Positions 25,277-33,400 of a stretch of DNA of 44,832 bases are shown here, in pieces. The notes beneath the pieces were generated by a model, which searched no databases, was not told where the DNA came from, and worked only from the letters and a program-made list of their open reading frames with translations. The DNA is from Thermotogae bacterium. Lineage in GTDB: Bacteria > Hydrothermota > Hydrothermia > LBFQ01. Positions within the stretch are counted from its first letter, which is position 1; each line of letters begins with the position of its first letter. Made by a program: the position numbers and the translations under genes. Location: assembly GCA_013153965.1 (NCBI GenBank), contig JAADDJ010000060.1:1-44832 (forward strand), in the 5' to 3' direction.

Positions 25277-26065
25277 CTACTCCCGAAGAGGGGACTTGAG
25301 TATCACCCCACGCCGGGAGCTTTTAAAGAACTCTATCAGATGACGCACGTTCGGGTCCTCCGGGAATTTCTCGGCGAGTCTTCCAAGAGCCTCCTCCAGA
25401 GGCAGGTTGCTGCGGTATATGGTGTCGTAAGCCTCCTTCAGGACGGCTATCTCCTCCCTTGAGAATCCGGCCCTGCGGAGACCCACCAGATTCAGCCCCA
25501 CGACGACGGGGTCGTACCCCACCGTCATGAAGAAGGGGGGAGCATCCCGATTGAGACGGGTCATCCCTCCGACCATGGCCAACTTGCCCACCCTCGCCCA
25601 CTGATGTATCCCCAGAACGCCCGACACGAAGGCCCGGTCTTCAACGATGACGTGGCCGGCCAGCTGCGCGGCGTTCGCTATGACGATGCCGTCTCCGACG
25701 ACGCAGTTGTGGGCTATATGCACGTAGGCCATCAGATAGTTTCCGTTCCCCACGACGGTCCGGGCACCCTCTCCCGTCGCCCTGTGGATGGTGACGAATT
25801 CCCTTATCACGTTCCCGTCCCCCACGAGCACCTCCGTATCCTCCCCGGAGTATCCCAAGTCCTGCGGGGGTTGCCCTATGGAGACGGAGTGGTGTATGCG
25901 ATTCTTCGCCCCTATGCGCACCCGCCCCTCTATCCGCACGTAGGCTCCTATCTTCGTATCCCTACCCACCGACACGTCCCCGCTGATGTACGCGTAGGGT
26001 CCTATCTCCACCCCCTCATCCAGTCTGACGTTCCCCTCCAGAATGGCCGTGCTATGGACCTTCAC
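25277..26065 (-). CDS. lpxA: UDP-N-acetylglucosamine acyltransferase
   Basis: 262 aa, the family's usual length. It transfers a hydroxyacyl chain from ACP to UDP-GlcNAc, the first step of lipid A synthesis in the cytosol. Left-handed beta-helix hexapeptide repeats run through residues ~5-190, and the active-site segment VHIAHNCVVGDG contains catalytic His119. QLAGHVIVEDRAFVSG and a helical C-terminus follow. The GTG at 26065 overlaps the upstream stop as GTGA, with a GGAGG site 5 nt before. A longer in-frame start at 26113 is rejected because it lies inside the upstream gene. It is cotranscribed with the unknown gene 26062-27108; lpxB/C/D are not adjacent. Confidence 0.95.
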   Translation of the reverse strand: MKVHSTAILEGNVRLDEGVEIGPYAYISGDVSVGRDTKIGAYVRIEGRVRIGAKNRIHHSVSIGQPPQDLGYSGEDTEVLVGDGNVIREFVTIHRATGEGARTVVGNGNYLMAYVHIAHNCVVGDGIVIANAAQLAGHVIVEDRAFVSGVLGIHQWARVGKLAMVGGMTRLNRDAPPFFMTVGYDPVVVGLNLVGLRRAGFSREEIAVLKEAYDTIYRSNLPLEEALGRLAEKFPEDPNVRHLIEFFKSSRRGVILKSPLRE

Positions 26066-27108
26066 AGGTACCTCCCTACTATGGTGGTGTGGGGGAAGGC
26101 TACGGACTTCCACCTCTTGAGCTGGGCCTCAACGTGCGCGAAGGTCTTTATGGCCTCGCCGTAGAGGGTGGGATCCTCCTCCTTCCATCTTCCCAGAGGT
26201 TTCCCATCGTACTCGTAGTCCAAGAGCTCGGCGTTGTAGAATCGGGCTATCTCCCTGTAGGGTACGGGTTTGGGGACGCTCTCGGGCCTGTGGAACCTCC
26301 CCGCGCTCCGCTCCTCACCCTCCGTCTCCGGCCCTTGGAAGATGTGTATCTCGTCCAAGTTCTGGGTGTGGCCCTTGAGCATCTCGTATGTGGCCGCGGC
26401 CCTCGCCCACGAGAGGGCAAAGAAGGATGCGAACGGATACCCCTTGATGTAGGTTATGCCGGTGAATGCGAGGACCTCGGATGATAGAAAATCAAGGCTG
26501 GGGAGATGCCGGGGGAGATTCCTATGCTCGGAGCGGGAGAGTGTGATGACCCTTATATCCCGCATGCCCAGATTGCGCAAACTGTCAATACTCCTACGCA
26601 GCTTCCGGGTGTATTTTTCAAAGAAGTACTCGGGATTCTTGAAGGCCACCAGGGGCACCAGCAGGGTGTATATGTCGTAGGAGTATCCCTCCACGTGCAG
26701 CGAATCCTCGCCACCACCCGCCTCCTTAAGGCGCCTCTCGTAATCTTCGGGGTCGGTTATATCCATAACGCTCAACCTCTCCCTGAGAGAGAGGGCGGAG
26801 AGCGGATGCACGAGGGCGAACTTCTGGGAATCAACTTCAAAAGTGTATATGAGCTTCCTCTCGTAGGGTACCAGATTCACGAGGGCGTAGTAGGTATTCC
26901 CCTCCGTGTCTTTGAAGACTATCCCCTCCGACTCCGCCACATCAACAACCCTGTACTCTCCCCTCTTTACGGCCTCCAGAACCCGGGCATGGAAGGAGGG
27001 ATAACTCTCCGGATTTATGCTCATGAGGGTCTCCAAGGAGTCGGTGAAGCCATCGGCTCCAAGGTCCACGAGGACTTTCAGCACCTTTGCGACCTTCTCT
27101 CCGTCCAT
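26062..27108 (-). CDS. Unknown 348-aa protein coupled to lpxA
   Basis: No family recognised. It is a soluble protein with no signal peptide or membrane helix. Seen: an N-terminal helix (MDGEKVAKVLKVLVDLGADG), a beta-rich middle (NTYYALVNLVPYERKLIYTF) and a Tyr/Arg-rich C-terminal half with SLRNLGMRDIRVITLSRSEH. Its stop overlaps the lpxA GTG (GTGA), so the two are translated together and it may be linked to lipid A or envelope work, but the coupling could equally reflect genome compaction. TACAAT lies 7 nt before the ATG. Confidence 0.75.
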   Translation of the reverse strand: MDGEKVAKVLKVLVDLGADGFTDSLETLMSINPESYPSFHARVLEAVKRGEYRVVDVAESEGIVFKDTEGNTYYALVNLVPYERKLIYTFEVDSQKFALVHPLSALSLRERLSVMDITDPEDYERRLKEAGGGEDSLHVEGYSYDIYTLLVPLVAFKNPEYFFEKYTRKLRRSIDSLRNLGMRDIRVITLSRSEHRNLPRHLPSLDFLSSEVLAFTGITYIKGYPFASFFALSWARAAATYEMLKGHTQNLDEIHIFQGPETEGEERSAGRFHRPESVPKPVPYREIARFYNAELLDYEYDGKPLGRWKEEDPTLYGEAIKTFAHVEAQLKRWKSVAFPHTTIVGRYL

Positions 27109-27115
27109 GATGGGT

Positions 27116-27121
27116 ATTGTA
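27116..27121 (-). promoter_or_regulatory. -10 box of unknown gene-lpxA operon, leaderless
   Basis: TACAAT on the minus strand, 7 nt before ATG 27108. Divergent from the box at 27152. Confidence 0.5.
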
Positions 27122-27151
27122 CGGGGGAAGATTGGGGACGCATGTCGGCCG

Positions 27152-27157
27152 TATAAT
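27152..27157 (+). promoter_or_regulatory. -10 box of endonuclease III-like gene, leaderless GTG
   Basis: TATAAT, 8 nt before GTG 27166, with a pyrimidine-rich spacer and no Shine-Dalgarno site. Confidence 0.6.
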
Positions 27158-27165
27158 TCCTTCTC

Positions 27166-27852
27166 GTGAAGGTTGAAGTTGGAGATTTTATCAAAATTTT
27201 GTTAGAAACGTTTCCGCCGGACCCGAAGGAGCTTGAGCCGAAGGACCCGATAGAGCTCATAATCAAGTTTATTCTGGCCGGCCAGAACGCCAGCGAGAAG
27301 GTCGTGAATGAGGCCTACGAGAACCTCATAACCCGCTTCAAGACGTGGGAGGATGTGCTGAAGGCTCCGGATTGGAAGGTGGCCGACGCCATAAGGGTGG
27401 CGGGGTATTCGCATAAGAAGACCAATTACATCAAGCAGTTTCTAAGGTTCGTGGCCGAGCACAACTGGGACCTGTCGTGGATAAAGGATTTGGAGCCGAA
27501 GAAGGCCATAGAGGTCCTCAAGCAGATAAAGGGGATACCCTCCCGAAGCGTGCGCTACATCTTGGCCTTCAGCTTTGATATGCCCGTCTTCCCCGTGGAT
27601 ACCCACATAAAGCGTGTGATAAGGCGTCTTGGTATCCTCGGCAACAACGCCACCGAGGAGATGATCAGCGAGTACTTTGAGAGCATAGAGGGGGTTCCCC
27701 ACAAGGAGCTCTACCTGGCCCTCAAGGAGCATGCCAACAAGATATGTGCCGCCCGCAAACCCAAGTGTCTCATGTGCCCCATCGCCGAGCTGTGCTATTC
27801 GGTCAGTCCGTCGGTGGAGTACCTGAAGGGGACCCGTAGGATAAGGCTTTAG
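27166..27852 (+). CDS. Endonuclease III-family DNA glycosylase, catalytic Lys replaced
   Basis: 228-aa HhH-GPD glycosylase with a C-terminal [4Fe-4S] site: Cys194, 201, 204 and 210 in the C-x6-C-x2-C-x5-C pattern of Nth/MutY. The helix-hairpin-helix reads LKQIKGIPSRSVRYIL, and the catalytic Asp145 sits in PVDTH. Aligned with E. coli Nth (LPGVGRKTANVVL), the Schiff-base Lys is Arg127. This suggests a monofunctional glycosylase without AP-lyase activity or a shifted substrate. It acts in base excision repair. The start is a leaderless GTG. The last 4 nt (TTAG) contain the stop of the convergent TolC-like gene. Confidence 0.88.
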   Translation: MKVEVGDFIKILLETFPPDPKELEPKDPIELIIKFILAGQNASEKVVNEAYENLITRFKTWEDVLKAPDWKVADAIRVAGYSHKKTNYIKQFLRFVAEHNWDLSWIKDLEPKKAIEVLKQIKGIPSRSVRYILAFSFDMPVFPVDTHIKRVIRRLGILGNNATEEMISEYFESIEGVPHKELYLALKEHANKICAARKPKCLMCPIAELCYSVSPSVEYLKGTRRIRL

Positions 27853-28988
27853 CGACCCATCATCACGGGGCAGGTCTCGTCCTTCAACCTCTCAATTCTA
27901 CGCCGCAGGGCATCAAGGCGGAGGGTGTAGTACTCCCGCTTTAGGGAGTACAGGCTGAAGATGTCCAGACGGCCCAACCGGAACATTCTTTCGGCTTCCT
28001 CCACGAGTCTTCTCGCCTCCTCCACAAGCTCCCCGTCCGTGTCCTCAACGGCCCTCTTGGGAGAGGCGGGGCGCCTCTCCGGGCGGAGGGCGAGAAGGGC
28101 GGCCCTCTCCCGTCTCGCCTTGAGCCGGGCCGTCTCGTCAAAGAGCATGACCAACCTGAGGCCGTAGAGGGTCCCAAATCCCGATGAGCCCGAGAGGCTC
28201 GTAGGACGACCGTAGAAGTGCTCGCCGAATATGAGGAGCTTGGGCATCCACCAGAGGGAGGCGGCCCTCCACCTCCACCGCTGGGCTTCAACGAGGGCGG
28301 TTGAGTCGTAAGGCACGCATTCGCCGAGAGGCTCATCGGATACCTCCACGTCATCCACGGCGAATCCCAGAAGGGCCTTCAGCGTATCCCGGAGTCGCTC
28401 CCTCTCCCTTAGGGCCATCCTTCGGCTCTCCTCCAGACGCAGGCCCTTCATCCTGAGCAGGATGTACTCCTTCGGGGGAAGCCTACCCAATCTCCGGAGG
28501 GAGTCGGCGACGGCCTCAATCTCCCGCATACCCGCATCCAGCGAGTCAATCACCGCCAGTATGCTGTCGGTGAGGACGTACGCGCGCAGGAGCCTGCGGA
28601 AGTTGAGGAGGGCGTTGCTCTTGGCCGCCTCGGCCGTGGAGCGTACGAATCTCTTCGCGTGCTCGGACGCCAAGTATCCGGCCACACTCTGAAGGTCCAG
28701 AGCATCCCACACGAAGCCCCACCCGACCCTCCACACGTTCGGAAGACCCAGATCCATCTCCCTCTCCTCCAGACGCAGACGGGCGGTATCCAGATACTGG
28801 TATCGGATCGTGGCCACCGGCAGGAGGTGGGCGTCGTCGTAGAATACGTACGCCTTGGGGAAGAACCTTCCCCTGATGCCGTCCAAACTTTGCAACCTGT
28901 ACTCCACCTGCGCGTTCAGGGTGGCGCTCAACCTACGCTCAAAGGCGGCGACGAGCGAATCCTCCGACACGCTCAGGAGAAACCACAA
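27849..28988 (-). CDS. TolC-like outer-membrane efflux protein (divergent)
   Basis: 379 aa, mostly long helices. Two hairpin signatures resemble the outer membrane factor family: the LGRLPPKEYILLRMKGLRLE segment leading into RERLRDTLKALLGF, and FRLGRLDIFSLYSLKREYYT leading into a terminal helix. Short beta-prone segments between the helices fit the barrel strands. It is shorter than TolC (~430-490), and its N-terminus (MWFLLSVSEDS) is a poor signal peptide. No inner-membrane pump or adaptor gene is adjacent. It could alternatively be another periplasmic coiled-coil protein. The start is a TTG at 28988 with TAGAAT 9 nt upstream. Confidence 0.65.
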   Translation of the reverse strand: MWFLLSVSEDSLVAAFERRLSATLNAQVEYRLQSLDGIRGRFFPKAYVFYDDAHLLPVATIRYQYLDTARLRLEEREMDLGLPNVWRVGWGFVWDALDLQSVAGYLASEHAKRFVRSTAEAAKSNALLNFRRLLRAYVLTDSILAVIDSLDAGMREIEAVADSLRRLGRLPPKEYILLRMKGLRLEESRRMALRERERLRDTLKALLGFAVDDVEVSDEPLGECVPYDSTALVEAQRWRWRAASLWWMPKLLIFGEHFYGRPTSLSGSSGFGTLYGLRLVMLFDETARLKARRERAALLALRPERRPASPKRAVEDTDGELVEEARRLVEEAERMFRLGRLDIFSLYSLKREYYTLRLDALRRRIERLKDETCPVMMGR

Positions 28989-28997
28989 GGTAAATGG

Positions 28998-29003
28998 ATT
29001 CTA
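28998..29003 (-). promoter_or_regulatory. -10 box of TolC-like gene
   Basis: TAGAAT on the minus strand, 9 nt before TTG 28988 and exactly 17 nt from the divergent -10 box at 29021. Confidence 0.5.
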
Positions 29004-29020
29004 AGGGGAGACTCCGAGTT

Positions 29021-29026
29021 TAAAAT
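29021..29026 (+). promoter_or_regulatory. -10 box of GIY-YIG-like gene and pyrD
   Basis: TAAAAT, 6 nt before TTG 29033. It is back to back with the box at 28998. Confidence 0.55.
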
Positions 29027-29032
29027 AGCCTC

Positions 29033-29518
29033 TTGAAGGATAGGGAAAGATTCGCCAGATATTTGGGGGTATTTCTCCTCTCGGTGATATTGGGCTCCAT
29101 AGCCGTTCTAACGGGCGTCAAGGCGAGGAAGCGGAAACTCCGCATCCGCATAAGGTGGCGGAAGGTGGGTGGCCTGAAGAATCTGGAGGGGGTGGATGGG
29201 GAGGTATTCGCCCTCGCCATAGGCGGGATACTCCTCTACGTGGGCAAGGTGGGAGAGAACATAGAGGAGAGCATCCGCAGGGTCATGGAGCGGAAGTACG
29301 AGGATCCGGAGAGGATACCGAGGAACGTGAAGGTCTATGTGGGCAAGATTGTATCCCGGATACGCATAGACGATGAGGACCTCGCCTCCCTCCTTGTGAG
29401 CATACTCCAGCCCCCGTGGAACCTTCCGGAGGACGGAAACTACACGGGGACGGTACCCGTTGATGTGTTGAATGAGGGGGAGCTTCCCCCCGGTTTCAAA
29501 CCCCACATCCGCCTGTGA
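29033..29518 (+). CDS. Membrane-anchored protein with GIY-YIG-like domain (tentative)
   Basis: 161 aa. Residues ~10-28 (YLGVFLLSVILGSIAVLTG) are one membrane helix, followed by a very basic stretch (KARKRKLRIRIRWRK). Residues ~53-150 have the layout of a GIY-YIG nuclease: VFALAIGGILLYVGKVGENI resembles the GIY-(x)-YVGK strands, ESIRRVMERK fits the helix with the conserved Arg, and LASLLVSILQPPWNLP resembles the family's E-xLI-xxxxPxxN end. The first Tyr of GIY is missing, so activity is doubtful and the assignment is my inference. The start is a TTG with TAAAAT 6 nt upstream. Its stop overlaps the pyrD ATG (TGATG), making a two-gene unit. Confidence 0.5.
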   Translation: MKDRERFARYLGVFLLSVILGSIAVLTGVKARKRKLRIRIRWRKVGGLKNLEGVDGEVFALAIGGILLYVGKVGENIEESIRRVMERKYEDPERIPRNVKVYVGKIVSRIRIDDEDLASLLVSILQPPWNLPEDGNYTGTVPVDVLNEGELPPGFKPHIRL

Positions 29519-30450
29519 TGTACCGCCTACTCAGGGCCCTGCTCTTCCGACTTGATCCCGAGCTGGCCCATGAGCTCGCCCTGGGTGGCCTAAGGGCCAT
29601 CAGGCCCATTCTCAAGCTCCTCGCCTCAAGGAGAGCGTCCGAAGGGAAGATTAGGGCCTTCGGTATGGACTTCCCGGACCACATGGGTTTGGCCGCCGGA
29701 ATGGATAAGGACGGGCTCTTGGGGAGCCTGTGGGCGGCCTTCGGATTCGGTTTCGTGGAGGTCGGTACGATAACGCCGAGACCCCAGCCGGGAAATCCCA
29801 AACCCCGCCTTTTCCGCATACCCGAGAGGGAGGCCATAATAAACCGGATGGGATTCAACAGCGCCGGGGTTGAGGTGGTACGGAGGAACCTGCTGAGGGA
29901 TCCCAAGGTGGTACCCGTAGGCATAAACGCCGGGAAGAACCGGGACACGCCGAATGATCAGGCTCACGAGGACTACCTCCATGTGATTGGGCGGCTATAC
30001 GACTTGGGAGATTACTTCGTTATAAACGTCAGCTCCCCTAACACCGTGGGTTTGAGGGACCTTCAGCGGGGGGACAACCTTCGCCGGCTTCTGGGGGAGA
30101 TATACCGTTGGAGACGGGGGCGACCCCGAAAACCCTTCCTGCTGAAGCTGGCACCGGAGATAGAGGGTGAGGCGCTGCAGGAGGTGGCCCGGATGTGCGA
30201 GATGAACGACATAGACGGGGTTATCCTGACGAATACCTTGAAGGTAGAGGGGGGAGGGTTGAGCGGACGACCCCTCTTCGGCATTTCAACCGAGAGGATA
30301 AGCCAGTGGAGATCCCTATCCGACATACCCGTGATAGGCGTCGGCGGTATATTCTCAAGGGCCGATTCGCTTGAGAAGCTCCGCAGGGGTGCGACTCTGA
30401 CGCAGGTCCTGACAGGGTTCGTGTATCGGGGTTGGGAGATTTTTAGATGA
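29518..30450 (+). CDS. pyrD: Dihydroorotate dehydrogenase, class 2
   Basis: 310-aa FMN enzyme oxidising dihydroorotate to orotate in pyrimidine synthesis, passing electrons to quinone at the inner membrane. The N-terminal helices (YRLLRALLFRLDPELAHELA) are the class 2 membrane-association domain. GLAAGMDKDG binds FMN, NRMGFNSAGV and NVSSPNTVGLRDLQ carry the catalytic Ser (~172) of class 2, and IGVGGIFSRADS is the phosphate loop. The C-terminus GASLVQxxT pattern appears as GATLTQVLTGFVYRG. ATG 29518 overlaps the upstream stop. Confidence 0.95.
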   Translation: MYRLLRALLFRLDPELAHELALGGLRAIRPILKLLASRRASEGKIRAFGMDFPDHMGLAAGMDKDGLLGSLWAAFGFGFVEVGTITPRPQPGNPKPRLFRIPEREAIINRMGFNSAGVEVVRRNLLRDPKVVPVGINAGKNRDTPNDQAHEDYLHVIGRLYDLGDYFVINVSSPNTVGLRDLQRGDNLRRLLGEIYRWRRGRPRKPFLLKLAPEIEGEALQEVARMCEMNDIDGVILTNTLKVEGGGLSGRPLFGISTERISQWRSLSDIPVIGVGGIFSRADSLEKLRRGATLTQVLTGFVYRGWEIFR

Positions 30451-30464
30451 GGCGGTTGCTCCTT

Positions 30465-30470
30465 TAGAAT
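30465..30470 (+). promoter_or_regulatory. -10 box of PorU-like gene, leaderless
   Basis: TAGAAT, 7 nt before ATG 30478. Confidence 0.6.
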
Positions 30471-30477
30471 ACAGCGA

Positions 30478-33400
30478 ATGGTCGCTCTACTTCTGGCCTC
30501 CTTTTCAAAGTACGTGAAGCCAACGTTGGGGGAGATAGTGGCCTTCAAGGTGCAGATTCCTCACGGCGTGCGATACTCGGTCTCCTGCTCCAGCTGCGAG
30601 TATAGGGAGCGCCTGGCGGAGGGGATAAGGTATCTGGACTTCAGGGTCTCCTCCGAGGATAGGGTGGTGGTGGATTTCCCGGAGCCGCCCACCGGAGGTG
30701 AGAGGGTGAGGCTCAACGCCCGCGTGCATGCCCTCCTCGCCTCCATGGAGAATCCCCATCCCGAGTGGGTGAGGAGACCAACCCTCAGGCGTCCCGCGGA
30801 GGACCCCTTCACGAAGGCCGAGGTTTGGATAAAGCTGAAGATAACCAAGGGTGGGGTCTATGAGATAACCTACGACATGCTCCGCTCTATGGGGGTTGAA
30901 CCCACCCTGTATTCGGTCGGCTCCTTCAAGATGTTGGCCATGCTGGACACATTCCCCACGCCGGTTGATTCGGCCACGGTGTGGGGTAGGGAGGTGGCCA
31001 TATGGGTTGATACGGCGGGCCGCAGGATACTCTTCTGGGGTGAGCCGATGAGGTCCTATAGGGTGAAGGATACCACGCTCATGTTCTTCCAGCACCCCTA
31101 CACGGACACCACCACCTACTTCTTGGGGCTCGGGGGTGCGCCGGGCAGAAGGATAACCGTGGGTAGATTCACGGCTGGCGAGCCCGCCGTACCCATAAGC
31201 GTCTTCAGACACGAGGAGGAGCTGGTCAATCTGGGGAAGAAGGGTAGGGTGTGGCTCGGCGAGGAGATGCTGAGGTTGGCGACGGACCCGGACAGGACAT
31301 TCCCCTTTACCTTCACCTTGGACGATCTGGACGAGGATGCGGGGGCCGTCCTCCTGCGGACGGGTATAGCCACGAGCGAGTTTTCGGATACGGCGGCCGT
31401 GGTCCTGCGGGTCAACGAGTACCCCTGCGACAGCGTCATCCTGCTACCGGCCAAGTACGCCCAGATGTCGTGCGTACCCACCGTCATACGGGGTGAGAAC
31501 TCCCTCACATTCACCATAAAGGCGATAGCCACATCCCAGACCGTATATCTGGACTACTACGAGATCCTCTACCACTCCACCGGCACCTACTCCAACGAGG
31601 GCATCTTCTACGTGAAGGCCGACGGACGCTTCAGCCTGCGGTTGAGGGGAAACAGACCGGTCTTCGTATGGGACGTCAGCGATCCCTACTCTCCCGTCAT
31701 ATTGGAGAGCTACAGCTACGGGGAGGGTATCCTCATCCTGAACGACAGCGCCCGCACCCCCGGCGGGTGGGCGAAACTCTACGTGGCCAACTTCGCACGA
31801 CGGCCCGTGAGCGTGCAGCTATTCACACCGAAGAATCTGCGGGGGGCCCGGGCGGATTACGTGGCCTTGGGACACTCCTCCTTCGCCTCCACCTACTCCT
31901 CCTTCCTGCGATACAGGGAATCGCACATGCCCAGATTTGACGGCAACCGCTGGTACGTGGGGGAGGGGACGACCCTCTGGGTCAATCTGGAGGACATATA
32001 CGACGAGTTCGGCCTCGGAAATCCGGACCCCACGGCCATAAGGAACTTTCTCTATAACATGAACCTCATATCCGGAGGGGAGCAGCCCCTCTACGTGACG
32101 CTCGTGGGCGACGGTACGTACGACTACAGAGGCAAGACACCCGGATACTTCCCCGAGGGGGTTCCCCCGTACTATCCGAGGGACCTTAGCCTGTCCATAA
32201 ACAACGATAACATGGGGGCGGCCGACGACTACTACGCGAACTTTGACTACGACGATTACAGCAACGTGGGTCTGGGGCGGATACCGGTGCGCACCGTTGA
32301 GGAGCTTCAGGAGTACCTTGATAAGGTCAAGGATTACGAGGCCCTCAAGCACGACGGCCTGTGGAGGTTGAAGGTGATGCTGGTGGCCGACGATGAGGCG
32401 GGGAGCTATTACTGCGAGACCATGCACACCTATCAGGTCCTCTACCGGGTCGGCCCCGTCATACCCAAGTGGATGATCATGCGCCCCTTCCTGCTCCAGA
32501 AGTACCCCTTTGAGGGCATGACCAAGCCCACCGCCTCAAGGGACCTGAAACGTTTCATAAACGAGGGTGCCCTGATGATCAGCTTCTTCGCCCACGGCAA
32601 CCCGACCCAGCTGACCCACGAGCAGATACTGGGCCTTGACGACATGCCGGAGATAAACACCCAAGGGAGGGAGCCCTTCATAACCGTCCTGTCGTGTAAG
32701 GTCGGGGCCTACGACCGCCTTGACCCCATCCACGTTCTGGGTGAGGAGCTCATGATACGGCGCAACCGCGCCATAGCCGTCCTATCAGCCACCGCCCTCT
32801 CGTTGGCCAACTCCAACGCCACGTACGCCGCCACCATCTACAGATACCTGCGAACGTACGGTAAGACCCCTCTCGGATACCTGTCCCTTCAGGGCAAGTA
32901 TCTGGCGTACTACGTCCTCTTGGGGGAGCCGGCCGTTATGCTCGCCTTACCCGACTCCACCGGTGAGATTTGGGCCGACACTCCCACCAGAGGGACGACG
33001 AACCTCGCGGTGGGCGGAGGACCGGGGTACTTCGCCGTGGCGGACCTGCCCGACCGCGACACCGTCTCCTTCTCCTGCAACGTCACCTACGAGTACTACG
33101 ACGTGCGACCCGTCATATACGAGGGGATGGTACCGAAGGACAGCGTGCGCTTCTGGATACCCCTGCGGGGACGCCTGAGCTCCCCCTCGGACTACAGGGA
33201 CGTATCCATCCCGAGGGATGAGATAGCGATGAAGGCGGAGGACTACGGCACCCCCACCCCCAGCGCCTCCACCCGGATACCCATATACTCGCCGGAGGAG
33301 AGCATCCTCCTGCTCTGGTGGAACGGTTGGGAGATGCGCACCTCCCGCCGGATCCTCCTGAAGGTAAATCCCACTCTCGGGGAGGATAAGCCGAGAGTCA

